Shown: piece after piece, positions 7,514 to 16,988 of the stretch
Position numbering within the stretch: the first letter of the stretch is position 1
Layout of the letters: the number at the start of each line of letters is the position of its first letter
DNA from: Aurantibacter aestuarii
Lineage (GTDB): Bacteria > Bacteroidota > Bacteroidia > Flavobacteriales > Flavobacteriaceae
Length of the DNA stretch: 64,000 nucleotides
Direction of reading: 5' to 3'
NCBI RefSeq assembly: GCF_003008425.1
Contig: NZ_PXOQ01000009.1
Coordinates: 627,501-691,500, forward strand
Program-made: the position numbers and the translations under genes
The notes under the pieces: model-generated
The model's database searches: none
Told to the model about the DNA's origin: nothing
Seen by the model: the letters and a program-made list of their open reading frames with translations, nothing else

Positions 7514-10500
7514 TTAATACTTAACAATCTGTTTCACGCTTCTGCGTGTTTCGTCCTCTAAAATCAAAAAGTAAGTACCGACAGATAAATTACTAATATT
7601 TAAAGTTATTTTATCATTATTAACTCTTTGTAGGTTAGCACTATTAATTAAATTTCTTCCCATAACATCAACAAGATTAACTTTAGCGTCTTTTAATGAG
7701 CTTCCGCTTGTAATAGTGACATTACCATTTGTAGGATTAGGAAAAATTGCAAGTTTATCAAATTGATTATCTTCAACTGATAATGTACCACTTACCACAA
7801 AGTTATCAATGATTGCGCCTTCATCTGCATACGCTTCATCCGCTTGATACACAAATCTAAATACCATGTTTGTTTCTGCTGATCCTGAGGTATCAAAAGC
7901 AGATAATGGGTAACTAAAGGTGTGTAAAGCTCTGTTTTGTCCACCAGCAGAATGTGAACTAGGAGAAATTCCATCTCCTGTCCATTGTTTCCCTATACAA
8001 TTAAAGCAATCTGTTCCATTTGGTAATCTACTACTATTGTACCAATCTGGATCTGTAGCGTCTCCAAGCACATTCCAAGTTGAACCATTATTTGTAGAGT
8101 ATTCTAAAAATAAAATATCCCAATCTGGTTCAATATCAAAACCTAAATCAAACTGAACGGTTGCATTTACTAAATTTGATAAATCATAACATCTAGATAA
8201 TAAATAGAACTTATTTTGATCTCCATGAATACCATCTAAATTAGTTGCATATACCGTAGAATTATTCGCTGCTGCTCCATTTAATATCATACCTGCTGCA
8301 GCACCTCTTTCCCAAGTAGCTCCATTTCCAATTTCATCATATGCCACAAGTACATCACCAGCATTTTCAAATGTATTAACCACATTATTCTGACCAATTG
8401 CATTTACATTTACTATAAATGATTTAGGTGCAGAAACTGGATTTGTTCCTGTCACAACAATCTCATGAGTCCCAGGAGTTAAATTTCCGTAGTCAAATGC
8501 GGATGCTGGAGAAACACTACAACTTGCGATATTATTAGAATAAGTTCCTGCTATTGGAGCTCCTCCATCTACAGTGTATGTATAATCGAACTGTGAAATT
8601 GAATTTGCGTCGAAATTAGCAAATAATAAATTAACTGCAGAAGAACCACAAGTATCATTTGTTATTTCTGCCAAGATACTAGACGCTGGCATGTCAAAAG
8701 CTTCTGTTCCATCCGCTCTTGATCCAGAAGTTCCTTGAATAGCAGATACTCCTAAACCTCTTCTTGCAAATACTTCCCATATTAAACATTGATCTTGTCC
8801 TCCTGTTAAAGCTACGTCTGCTGCTAAAAGCGCATCTCTAGAATCTACAAAACCAGAACCACAAGGCTGTAGTTTTAAACCATCCAGAACCAATTGCATA
8901 ACTTTATTATTTCCGCCATTACCATTATATACATCAGGGTCAAAACCATATTTATCAATATATGCCCAAGTTAAATCCCATAGCATAGCACACCAAACAG
9001 AACCTACACCATGTGGAACAGACTCTACTTTAATATCGTCATAGGTATGAGGATTTACAGCCATATTTGTTGTATAATAATATGGTCTAATTCCTTGTGG
9101 CAAGTTTCTTGAGTAGTTAGCAATACTTCTGTTTGTAGTTGCAACGTCCGAAGGTTTCATAGTAATTACTAGTCCAACCCAGTCTGCCCAACCTTCACCT
9201 TGTTGTTCTTGTCCAGATAGACAACTACTATTGTTTGGTCCACCACCTAATCGGATTGATATACCATGACCGTATTCGTGAGCTACAATATTGTTATCTA
9301 AATCTCCATCTCTGTTTGGATTAGCGGTTGTCCATAAAAACATTTGCATTCTTCCATTTCCACCATCTGCAGGTGTTGAAAAATTAGCATTATTTGTTCC
9401 ACTTCCATCTTGTGCTTCAACTATGGCATAGTCTCCACCAATTCCACCATTTCCATAATTATTTTCCTGAAAATTTCCTGCAGCCTCATCAAATCCATAA
9501 TTATAGTAGATATCATGCATCATATTGCTTACATAAAATAAGTTTACAGTTGCTGCTGCACGATAGTTAACCGGTGCTAAATTTAAATTAATTGGAAAAT
9601 TAAATGAAAGTGCAGCTCCACCATTAGGTTCATTTCCAGAACTTGAATTACTACCATTACTATCTTCATAAGCATGAACATTATTACCTCTGGTAATTGT
9701 AAATTCTGGTCCAGAAATACCGTCGGTATCATGCCACCCAAATGGAGAAGCTACAATATTTTCAGGATCTACAACTAAAGTTCTTGGGTCTGTATTTGGA
9801 CTTTCAGCAGGTAATTCATAAACATTATATTCTGCACCACCTACACTTGTAGTAGACTTCGTTTTAAACAAATTAAATGTATTAGTTTCTTTAACTGGTA
9901 AAACATTATGAGTTTCATCATGCTTGTGCTCTCCTGGTCCAAAATCACAACTTATAACATAGTCACTTGATTGTAAAATTTCTCCTGTTACAGCATCTAC
10001 CCTAGCATTCCAATTGTGTTGAGCATCTAAAGTATATAGACTTAAATCCCAAGATAATTTTAATTCTCCATTTACATTAGTGTAAACCAACTGGACCGGA
10101 ATGTCTTTAAAAAACAAATTTGATTTATCATAAACATAAGTGTTATCTTCAGAATTTAATAATTTAGGATTTAATATCTGAGGTGTATTAAATTTTGAAG
10201 CCACAATATTTATAGCTTCCACTTGAGAAATTGATGGTGTTACAGTATTAATCTTTTCTGCAACATTAGAGACAAGAGCACTACCCACATAAAAAACCTG
10301 ATTATCTTTAATAGCTATACTTGAAATAGCATTAAAAACCTCTATACCTTGATGTTTTTGACCCAAAAAAACATGTGTAATTTGTGTTTTTTTGGATAAA
10401 TATTCACTATCAACATAAAAATTTTGAATATCGCTTTCTGAAAGTTTATATTTACTTTGAGATAAATATTTTTTAATTGGCTCTAAGTATTTTGAACCTT

Positions 10501-10585
10501 TTACTTTGCTTTGCGCTAGTGTAGAAGCGGAACAAAACAAAACCAACAACATAAAAATGAAGAATCTAGAATAGTTTTTTATCAT
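7514..10585 (-). CDS. Secreted M36 (fungalysin-type) metallopeptidase with T9SS sorting domain
   Basis: The ATG at 10585 gives 1023 residues starting MIKNYSRFF with a signal peptide ending near STLAQ; a TTG eight codons upstream is less plausible. Order of parts: signal peptide; FTP-type propeptide (about residues 40-200, with the strand HVFLGQKHQGIEVFNA); catalytic domain with the zinc motif HEYGH at about 436-440 and the downstream Glu in GEGWADW; a PKD/cohesin-like segment around 640-740; a jelly-roll-like stretch with WTGDGISPSSHSAGG; and a C-terminal type A T9SS sorting domain (FPNPTNGNVTI ... GTYFLILED ... KQIVKY). The enzyme would be exported across the outer membrane by the Por system and released or attached to the cell surface, degrading external protein. 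PorQ of the same system is encoded near 46 kb. Confidence 0.93.
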   Translation of the reverse strand: MIKNYSRFFIFMLLVLFCSASTLAQSKVKGSKYLEPIKKYLSQSKYKLSESDIQNFYVDSEYLSKKTQITHVFLGQKHQGIEVFNAISSIAIKDNQVFYVGSALVSNVAEKINTVTPSISQVEAINIVASKFNTPQILNPKLLNSEDNTYVYDKSNLFFKDIPVQLVYTNVNGELKLSWDLSLYTLDAQHNWNARVDAVTGEILQSSDYVISCDFGPGEHKHDETHNVLPVKETNTFNLFKTKSTTSVGGAEYNVYELPAESPNTDPRTLVVDPENIVASPFGWHDTDGISGPEFTITRGNNVHAYEDSNGSNSSSGNEPNGGAALSFNFPINLNLAPVNYRAAATVNLFYVSNMMHDIYYNYGFDEAAGNFQENNYGNGGIGGDYAIVEAQDGSGTNNANFSTPADGGNGRMQMFLWTTANPNRDGDLDNNIVAHEYGHGISIRLGGGPNNSSCLSGQEQQGEGWADWVGLVITMKPSDVATTNRSIANYSRNLPQGIRPYYYTTNMAVNPHTYDDIKVESVPHGVGSVWCAMLWDLTWAYIDKYGFDPDVYNGNGGNNKVMQLVLDGLKLQPCGSGFVDSRDALLAADVALTGGQDQCLIWEVFARRGLGVSAIQGTSGSRADGTEAFDMPASSILAEITNDTCGSSAVNLLFANFDANSISQFDYTYTVDGGAPIAGTYSNNIASCSVSPASAFDYGNLTPGTHEIVVTGTNPVSAPKSFIVNVNAIGQNNVVNTFENAGDVLVAYDEIGNGATWERGAAAGMILNGAAANNSTVYATNLDGIHGDQNKFYLLSRCYDLSNLVNATVQFDLGFDIEPDWDILFLEYSTNNGSTWNVLGDATDPDWYNSSRLPNGTDCFNCIGKQWTGDGISPSSHSAGGQNRALHTFSYPLSAFDTSGSAETNMVFRFVYQADEAYADEGAIIDNFVVSGTLSVEDNQFDKLAIFPNPTNGNVTITSGSSLKDAKVNLVDVMGRNLINSANLQRVNNDKITLNISNLSVGTYFLILEDETRRSVKQIVKY

Positions 10586-10683
10586 CGTATTAACGTATTT
10601 TTTCTGCAATATAACGATAAAACCGAATAGTTAAAACATTAATATTGAAATTATTATCCTTTTTTTATTAAACGAACAAAAAC

Positions 10684-12234
10684 ATGAATATTTCCAGTTT
10701 TTTAATATCTATACCATGGTGGGCATGGATTCTAATCATTCTATTTATAATTGCAGTAAGAGATATATTTCAACGAAAACATACTATTAGTCATAATTAC
10801 CCAGTTGTTGGACATATAAGATATATTTTAGAGAGTATTGGACCTGAGTTAAGACAGTATTTAGTAGCTAACAACAGAGAAGAATTACCTTTTAACCGTA
10901 TAGAACGTGGCTGGGTTTATGCCTCTTCTAAGGGTGAAAATAATTATGAAGGATTTGGTACCGACAGAGACATTTATTCACACCAGCACTTATTTGTAAA
11001 TAATGCTATGTTTCCGTATAAAGTGGATGATTTCCATCCCAATAAAGAAGATTATGCTTTTTTACCTTGTGCTAAAGTAATGGGAGAATTTAACAATCGT
11101 AAAAGGCCTTATAGACCTAAATCGATTATAAATGTATCTGCTATAAGTTATGGTTCACTCTCAGCAAAAGCTGTAGAATCGTTAAATAAAGGCGTTAAAA
11201 TTGCAGGTGCTTATCATAATACTGGAGAAGGTGGTTTATCTCCCTATCATAAAAATGGTGGTGATATTGTGTTTCACTTTGGAACTGGATATTTTGGAGT
11301 TAGGACAGAAGATGGCAATTTTTCCATGGAAAAAATGAAACAGCTGGTTGCTGAAAATCCTTACATACGTGCTATTGAAATTAAATTATCTCAAGGTGCC
11401 AAACCAGGAAAAGGTGGCGTATTACCTGGTGAAAAAATAAGTCAGGAAATTGCAGATATTAGAGGTGTTGAAGTTGGTAAAACCGTATTATCTCCACCAA
11501 ACCACAAAGCATTTAACACAATTCCTGAAATGGTTGATTTTATAGAAGCCATAGCTAAAGAAACAGGATTACCTGTAGGCATCAAAGCTGCTATTGGTAA
11601 ACTAGACCAATGGGAAGAATTGGCTATATTAATGAAACAAACTGGTAAAGGTCCAGATTTTATTACAGTTGATGGCGGTGAAGGAGGAACAGGTGCTGCA
11701 CCACCAAGTTTTGCAGATCATGTAAGTTTACCATGGGTATATGCATTTGGAGACTTATATAGATTATTTAAAAGTTATGAATTAACAGAGCGTATTGTAT
11801 TTATTGGTAGTGGGAAATTAGGCTTTCCTGCCAAAGCTGCTATGGCTTTTGCTATGGGTGCCGACTGTATAAACGTAGCCAGAGAAGCCATGATGAGTAT
11901 TGGTTGTATCCAGGCTCAGGTTTGCCATACTAACCGATGTCCAAGTGGTGTTGCTACACAAAACAAATGGTTACAACGTGGAATTGATATTCCTTTAAAA
12001 TCTGAACGTTTAGCCCAGTATTTTAAAACATTTAGAAAAGAATTTTTAGAAATTACCCATGCTGCAGGTTATGAACATCCGTGCCAATTTACTATGGATG
12101 ATATCGAAGTAAATGTAGATGACCATAATTTATCTAAAGAATTGAGTGGAACCTACCACTACTCTAAAGTAGAAGTTCCATTTAATGGGATGCAAAGTTT
12201 AAAAGACTGCCATCATTTAGGTGGAAAAAATTAA
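10684..12234 (+). CDS. Stand-alone FMN-binding glutamate-synthase-like protein, membrane-anchored
   Basis: 516 residues. An N-terminal hydrophobic helix (residues 9-26, IPWWAWILIILFIIAVRD) is followed by the GltS central/FMN barrel: INVSAISYGSLSAKAVESLN, HNTGEGGLSPYH, IKLSQGAKPGKGGVLPG, the FMN loop VDGGEGGTGAAPPSF, and the iron-sulfur cysteines C408-x5-C414-x4-C419 in GCIQAQVCHTNRCPSG, the spacing of the [3Fe-4S] cluster of glutamate synthase. It lacks the glutamine amidotransferase domain and the C-terminal helix domain of GltB. The family is common but its substrate is not established, so glutamate synthesis should not be assumed. A -10-like region and RBS are not evident. Followed by a bidirectional terminator. 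Confidence 0.93.
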   Translation: MNISSFLISIPWWAWILIILFIIAVRDIFQRKHTISHNYPVVGHIRYILESIGPELRQYLVANNREELPFNRIERGWVYASSKGENNYEGFGTDRDIYSHQHLFVNNAMFPYKVDDFHPNKEDYAFLPCAKVMGEFNNRKRPYRPKSIINVSAISYGSLSAKAVESLNKGVKIAGAYHNTGEGGLSPYHKNGGDIVFHFGTGYFGVRTEDGNFSMEKMKQLVAENPYIRAIEIKLSQGAKPGKGGVLPGEKISQEIADIRGVEVGKTVLSPPNHKAFNTIPEMVDFIEAIAKETGLPVGIKAAIGKLDQWEELAILMKQTGKGPDFITVDGGEGGTGAAPPSFADHVSLPWVYAFGDLYRLFKSYELTERIVFIGSGKLGFPAKAAMAFAMGADCINVAREAMMSIGCIQAQVCHTNRCPSGVATQNKWLQRGIDIPLKSERLAQYFKTFRKEFLEITHAAGYEHPCQFTMDDIEVNVDDHNLSKELSGTYHYSKVEVPFNGMQSLKDCHHLGGKN

Positions 12235-12240
12235 TTTATA

Positions 12241-12278
12241 AAAAAAGCGTAATCTTAAATTGATTACGCTTTTTTTTA
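12241..12278. terminator. Bidirectional terminator between convergent genes
   Basis: AAAAAAGCGTAATC and GATTACGCTTTTTT form a 14-bp stem with a TTAAATT-type loop; T tract on one strand and A tract on the other serve both the glutamate-synthase-like gene and proA. Confidence 0.9.
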
Positions 12279-12290
12279 ATGAATCTGGTT

Positions 12291-13490
12291 TTAAACTCTA
12301 ACTTGTCCGTTTCCAAAAACATAATATTTATTGGTCACTAACTGTTCCAAACCTAAAGGACCTCTATGGTGTAATTTGTCTGTACTTATAGCAAGCTCTG
12401 CACCTACACCCATAGCACCTCCATCTGTAAAACGTGTTGATGCATTTTGATATACCGCTGCACTGTCTACTTGCTCCATAAACGACAATCCTGTTTCTTT
12501 ATTATTAGTCATTATGGTTGAAGAATGACCACCAGAATAGGTGTTTATTTTTGAAATGGCTTCTTCTGTTGATTTTACTGTAGCAATACAACATTTTAAG
12601 GCTAAAAATTCTTCGTACCAAATCGATTTGTCTTTAATCTCCTCAACTTCATCAAATTTACTAGCAACACTTTTATCTCCCAAAATTGTAACATTTTGAG
12701 ATTTTAATAGCGTTGTAAGTTCTTGTAATTTATCTTCAAACCCATCAATAGACTCATTAATTAAAATTTTATCTAATGCATTACAAGCCGAAATCTTATC
12801 GGTTTTAGCGTTTTTTATTACCTCTAAACTCATAGTCCAATCTGCCTCAGTATCTACATATAAAAAATTATTACCTCTACCGCTTACCAAAACAGCACAA
12901 ATAGCATGTTCTTTTACAAAAGCAATAAGACGCTCCCCGCCACGAGGCACAATTAAATCTAAAGGCTCTGTAGGCTCTTTTAAAAAAGCTTGTGTTTGTT
13001 CCCTATTTAGAGTTAATAGCTTAATATAATCATGCTCCAAATTATGCTCGCTTAAAGCTTTATGCCAGAAACTTACCAATACTTTATTACTATGTATAGC
13101 TTCTTTCCCACCTTTTAATAATATTTTACTATTTGCTTTAAAGGCTAAAACAGCAGCTTCTATAGTCACATCTGGTCGAGATTCATAAATAATCATTATT
13201 GTTCCAAATGGTGAGGTTTTATTTAAAATTTCCAGACCATTATCTAAATGTTTTTCTGAGATGACTTTACCTACAGGATCTTTCTGAGAAGCAACCTGTC
13301 TAACCGCCTCAATCATTCCATCTATTTTTTTATTATCTACTACTAGTCTATCATACATTGCCTGGTCTTCCTTGGTAAATGCATCCAAATCTTTTTGATT
13401 GGCTTCTAGCAATTCCTCTCTATGTGTATCCAGTATACGCATCATACTTTGTAATACATTATTTTTTGTTGTGGTATTTAATAACTTCAT
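12291..13490 (-). CDS. proA: Gamma-glutamyl phosphate reductase
   Basis: 399 residues of the aldehyde dehydrogenase superfamily. Reduces gamma-glutamyl phosphate with NADPH to glutamate-5-semialdehyde, the second step of proline synthesis. Seen: SPFGTIMIIYESRPDVTIEAA (93-113), the NADP-binding stretch LKGGKEAIHSN, LIVPRGGERLI (179-189), the catalytic-cysteine motif KTDKISACNALD with Cys236, and the C-terminal GGAMGVGAELAISTDKLHHRGPLGLEQL. Length is typical. It lies 20 bases downstream of proB, so the two steps are made from one transcript, which ends at the hairpin at 12.24 kb. Confidence 0.97.
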   Translation of the reverse strand: MKLLNTTTKNNVLQSMMRILDTHREELLEANQKDLDAFTKEDQAMYDRLVVDNKKIDGMIEAVRQVASQKDPVGKVISEKHLDNGLEILNKTSPFGTIMIIYESRPDVTIEAAVLAFKANSKILLKGGKEAIHSNKVLVSFWHKALSEHNLEHDYIKLLTLNREQTQAFLKEPTEPLDLIVPRGGERLIAFVKEHAICAVLVSGRGNNFLYVDTEADWTMSLEVIKNAKTDKISACNALDKILINESIDGFEDKLQELTTLLKSQNVTILGDKSVASKFDEVEEIKDKSIWYEEFLALKCCIATVKSTEEAISKINTYSGGHSSTIMTNNKETGLSFMEQVDSAAVYQNASTRFTDGGAMGVGAELAISTDKLHHRGPLGLEQLVTNKYYVFGNGQVRV

Positions 13491-13510
13491 AATCGTTTTT
13501 TCTCTTTTAT

Positions 13511-14281
13511 TTATAATGATACTTTTGTTCCTACGTTTTTACCTTCAATAATGTCTATAATTACATTATCAGTTTTTCCATTCGCTATGTATGTAGGTAT
13601 ATTTTTAGCGGCAGCTTCTTTGGCATAGTTAAGTTTTGATCCCATACCTCCACGACCTTCGGCTTCGCCTTTTTCATTTTTCTGAATGTACTTATTCACG
13701 TCCTGGTCTAAATCTACATTTTTAATAAGCTCACTAGAGTCTGAATCGGGATGACCGGTATACAAACCATCTATATCTGTTAAAATGATTAATTTATCGG
13801 CATTTAAAAGTTGCGCCACAAGACAAGCCAACTCATCATTATCTGAGAACATAGACATTGTTACTGAAACAGCATCATCTTCATTTGCAATAGGAATAAC
13901 GCCTTCCGACATTAAGCCTAAATAACAATTAATCATGTTTTGTCTGTGAACACCAGGGTTAAAATCTCGCTTAGTTGGTAATACCTGTGCACATTTTAGC
14001 CCATAATCGTGAAAAATATTATAATAAAGACGCATCATACGAGGTTGCCCAATTGCTGAATACACTTGTCTACGAATAGTATCGTCCTCAATATTAGATT
14101 TTCCTAATACTTCTTTTCCAGCAATTACGGAACCTGAAGACACGAGCACACATATAATATCTCGCTCATACAGCTCTGCAACCTGTTTTACCAAATTTCT
14201 TAATAAAGGTCTTATAATTCTGTTATCTTTATTGGTCATTACGTTTGTACCAACTTTAATAACTACAATTTCCTTATACAT
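13511..14281 (-). CDS. proB: Glutamate 5-kinase, short form without PUA domain
   Basis: 256 residues of the amino-acid kinase fold. Phosphorylates glutamate with ATP in the first step of proline synthesis. Motifs: VIKVGTNVMT (7-16), VLVSSGSVIAGKE, NEDDAVS, FSDNDELACLVAQLLNADKLIILTDIDGLYTG, and GGMGSKLNYAKEAA. E. coli ProB carries an extra C-terminal PUA domain of about 100 residues; it is absent here, as in several other lineages, and the protein ends soon after the kinase fold. Upstream of proA on the same strand. The intergenic space before it (to 14.43 kb) holds a terminator for the preceding lipoprotein gene. Confidence 0.95.
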   Translation of the reverse strand: MYKEIVVIKVGTNVMTNKDNRIIRPLLRNLVKQVAELYERDIICVLVSSGSVIAGKEVLGKSNIEDDTIRRQVYSAIGQPRMMRLYYNIFHDYGLKCAQVLPTKRDFNPGVHRQNMINCYLGLMSEGVIPIANEDDAVSVTMSMFSDNDELACLVAQLLNADKLIILTDIDGLYTGHPDSDSSELIKNVDLDQDVNKYIQKNEKGEAEGRGGMGSKLNYAKEAAAKNIPTYIANGKTDNVIIDIIEGKNVGTKVSL

Positions 14282-14382
14282 ATCTGTTTTTAAATGATTA
14301 AACCATATGATAAGATTTTTAACCTACTTATGAAATATAAGCCGTTAAACTATTGTTAATACTAAAACAAGTGACATAAATA

Positions 14383-14411
14383 AAAAAACGACCTATTAGG
14401 GTCGTTTTTTT
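14383..14411 (-). terminator. Terminator after the large lipoprotein gene
   Basis: AAAAAACGACC and GGGTCGTTTTTTT make an 11-bp stem with a TATTA loop; U tract on the minus strand. 23 bases after the stop codon at 14434. Confidence 0.88.
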
Positions 14412-14433
14412 AAATTTTAAAATTTTAATCTCT

Positions 14434-16194
14434 TTAAAAATCTCGTTTCACATGGACCGAACCTGAGACATTATGTGTGGTATTGGTTGTGGTATCCAAT
14501 AACGTCCCATTATATGTAAAATCTATATAATCGTTAACATTTGCTCCAAACGCCGATATATTAATTTCAAACGTTTGTATAACGAACTGAGCTACCGAAT
14601 TTTCATAAAAATTTATACTACTTGTGGCATAATCGTATATTCCTGGACTGTTTGCATTTAAACTAAAATTTATCTCTGTAGTTTGACCATTACCTAATCC
14701 AATTATAGAAAACCCATTTGTTCCAGTATCATAACTATCGGCTTGAACATAAATTTCTACAGGATCACTATTTAACTGAAATGTAATAAATTCATCTACC
14801 GTATTACAAGAAATAATACTTCCCACGTTTGTTACCGGTGTTGTAAAGGTGTGATTTAAAATTCCAGTAGATTGAAGCGCATCATAATCGACACCTTCTA
14901 GTGTAAAACTATTATTGCTGTTACACACGACTGTATTAATATCTATTGACCCATCTGTGATATATTGATACGAAACACTTGACCCATAAACCAATTCTAC
15001 ATAACCATTTGTAATAGGATTATTACTACAGTCATAAAAATCTCCAATTACATTTGTAGCGGTTACCGAACCTGATGGAACAGAAATGGTTGTTGTATTT
15101 CCTGTACCTGTAAAAGGACCAATGCTTGAAGTGAAAATGGAATTCCCACAAGTATCTAACACATTAACAGAAATAACTTCATTGCTTGGTACCAAGCCAC
15201 AAATTTGTCCATTGGCATTAGAGATTCCTTGTCTCGGAAATGTATTTCCTGAGAATGTTAAAGTCACAGTTACGTCAGATAAAGATAGACCAGAAGTTAC
15301 ATCTAAGACTGTCATACATAAATCGGTTGTAGGAAAAAATGCGTCACAATTCCACCACGAAAAATGAGATACATCTCCCACGTAGGTGTTTCCTGTTTTT
15401 GTAGCAAAACCTTCTTCAACCCAATACCCTTTTGTTTCATCAAAATGCCATAAAGGAATGGCTGCTGGTGCACTCGCAGAAATAGTCGAATGTATTGGCA
15501 CTTCAATTTGAGCAACACTTCCGGTAGCTAAGTTTAAATCTTGACCTGAATCTCCTGTTAATTCTACATTCAACATCCCATAAGTTGCCAAAACACCTTC
15601 AGAATTATTTGCATTTTCTGCCTGAAGATTCCCTGGCATTTTAGATTCTAAATCTGGATCTCCAGCATCTAAATAATACATAGAGACATTCACATTACCA
15701 GTATAGGAATTGCCTGAACTATCACTAAAATTACCGTCAAAAGTCACTTTGGTTCCATTAGGCAAGGTCACCTCACTACTAGCACCTGAAGTAATTGTGA
15801 CATCTGGTGTTCTAGTAATTAGAGTTATTGCTATTTTATTGATTCCTTCAGTAGGAACTGTGGTTTTTAACGCTTGATAATACCCGTTTTTTAAAACTTT
15901 AATATAAGCTTGTTTCGATTTAACGGTTGCATCATCAATAATAAAAACCCCTCGAGAATCCGTCATAACACTTGTGCTACCGATAGATACCTGAGCACCA
16001 GAGACGCTATTTCCAGAATCATCTGAGACCTTTCCTAAAAAAGTCCTTTGTATATCCGAACCTTGGTTTACAGGTGTCGCTGTAGAGTTGTCTGTGTTGT
16101 TTGTGTTATTTAAAGCAGCATCATCGTCAGACGAGCAGCCTAATGTAAATAACAAGGCGATAAGCAAAAGCTTAAGTGTGTTTAATTTTTTCAT
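14434..16194 (-). CDS. Large lipoprotein with carboxypeptidase-regulatory-like domain
   Basis: 586 residues. A lipoprotein signal (MKKLNTLKLLLIALLFTLGCSS) puts the lipid on Cys20, followed by an Asp/Asn/Thr-rich linker. Next is a carboxypeptidase-regulatory-like (transthyretin-like) domain (about residues 50-125: GKVSDDSGNSVSGAQVSIGSTSVMTDSRGVF), then beta-rich segments with TNGTKVTFDGNFSDSSGNSYTGNVNVSMYYLDAGD and a ZU5-like block ending HFDETKGYWVEEG and GDVSHFSWWNCD. A second carboxypeptidase-like module appears around VTLTFSGNTFPRQGISNANGQICG. Likely outer-membrane or surface lipoprotein; function unknown. No enzymatic residues recognised. Followed by its own terminator. Confidence 0.8.
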   Translation of the reverse strand: MKKLNTLKLLLIALLFTLGCSSDDDAALNNTNNTDNSTATPVNQGSDIQRTFLGKVSDDSGNSVSGAQVSIGSTSVMTDSRGVFIIDDATVKSKQAYIKVLKNGYYQALKTTVPTEGINKIAITLITRTPDVTITSGASSEVTLPNGTKVTFDGNFSDSSGNSYTGNVNVSMYYLDAGDPDLESKMPGNLQAENANNSEGVLATYGMLNVELTGDSGQDLNLATGSVAQIEVPIHSTISASAPAAIPLWHFDETKGYWVEEGFATKTGNTYVGDVSHFSWWNCDAFFPTTDLCMTVLDVTSGLSLSDVTVTLTFSGNTFPRQGISNANGQICGLVPSNEVISVNVLDTCGNSIFTSSIGPFTGTGNTTTISVPSGSVTATNVIGDFYDCSNNPITNGYVELVYGSSVSYQYITDGSIDINTVVCNSNNSFTLEGVDYDALQSTGILNHTFTTPVTNVGSIISCNTVDEFITFQLNSDPVEIYVQADSYDTGTNGFSIIGLGNGQTTEINFSLNANSPGIYDYATSSINFYENSVAQFVIQTFEINISAFGANVNDYIDFTYNGTLLDTTTNTTHNVSGSVHVKRDF

Positions 16195-16336
16195 AATAAT
16201 TTGGTTTGTTTTTATTAAGGTAATTCAAAAAAATAAAAACTAATAAATTAATGGTTTAAAGGTAGATTTGATAGGTTAAAAAGGCATAAATCAACTAAAT
16301 TGGAATTAAATAGCACTAAAATTTAATCCAACCTTC

Positions 16337-16367
16337 TTGTACATTTTATGAAAAGCATTTAAGTTTA
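16337..16367 (+). promoter_or_regulatory. Candidate promoter of the small membrane protein gene
   Basis: TTG at 16337-16339, 20 bases, then TAAGTTTA at 16360-16367, one mismatch from TAnnTTTG. The gene starts 16 bases downstream. Confidence 0.45.
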
Positions 16368-16383
16368 CATAAAATTTAAAAGC

Positions 16384-16914
16384 ATGAATTCTACTTTACT
16401 AAACCTATTATATTTTACTGTACCAGCGCTAATTACAGGCGTTTTAGCTTATGTGTTATTACAACAGTTTTTTAAAAATGAAAAAAGCCGTAGAGAACAT
16501 GACAATTTAAGTTTAAAACATCTTGAAACGACTAAAGAAAGTTTACCTGTAAGACTTCAGGCTTATGAGCGTATGAGTTTATACTTAGAACGCATTTCTC
16601 CTAATAATTTACTTTTAAGAGTAAGCCCTATTACTGAAGATTCTAAAGGTTATGAAAACTTATTGATACAAAATATTGAGCAGGAGTTTGAACATAATCT
16701 TGCACAACAAATCTATCTTACAGACGATTGCTGGAGTGTTATAAACACCTCAAAAAATGGTGTGATTAAAACTATTAGAAAAGCTAATATTAGCGAGAAA
16801 GTAACCACAGCAAATCAATTAAGAGAAGCTGTTTTAACCGAAATGGTAGAAAAACCCTCACCTACATTAGTCGCATTGTCTTATATAAGAAATGAGGTTA
16901 GTAAATTGTGGTAA
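16384..16914 (+). CDS. Conserved small membrane-anchored protein of unknown function
   Basis: 176 residues with one N-terminal transmembrane helix (about residues 8-27, LYFTVPALITGVLAYVLLQQFF) and a cytoplasmic-looking soluble part containing ESLPVRLQAYERMSLYLERISPNNLLLRV, a conserved-looking amphipathic helix pair, and QNIEQEFEHNLAQQIYLTDDCWSVINTSKNGVIKTIRKA. I have the impression of a family restricted to Bacteroidota but cannot name its job. No motif suggests an enzyme. Single gene: own promoter candidate upstream and a repeat-bearing convergent gap of 74 bases downstream. Confidence 0.75.
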   Translation: MNSTLLNLLYFTVPALITGVLAYVLLQQFFKNEKSRREHDNLSLKHLETTKESLPVRLQAYERMSLYLERISPNNLLLRVSPITEDSKGYENLLIQNIEQEFEHNLAQQIYLTDDCWSVINTSKNGVIKTIRKANISEKVTTANQLREAVLTEMVEKPSPTLVALSYIRNEVSKLW

Positions 16915-16918
16915 TGTA

Positions 16919-16940
16919 GTTGTTGGTTGTTGGTTGTTGG
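16919..16940. repeat. Short GGTTGTT tandem repeat
   Basis: TTGTTGG repeated three times in direct tandem just after the stop codon of the preceding gene. The same unit occurs at 53.42 kb. Period seven. Confidence 0.75.
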
Positions 16941-16988
16941 TAAAGATAATTTATCACTTTCAAGTTTTAAACTTGAAAAACTCAAATT

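Noticed and set aside
16958-16980. TTTCAAGTTT/AAACTTGAAA palindrome after the small membrane protein gene
   Set aside because: AT-only short stem without a following T tract on either strand; too weak to call a terminator.
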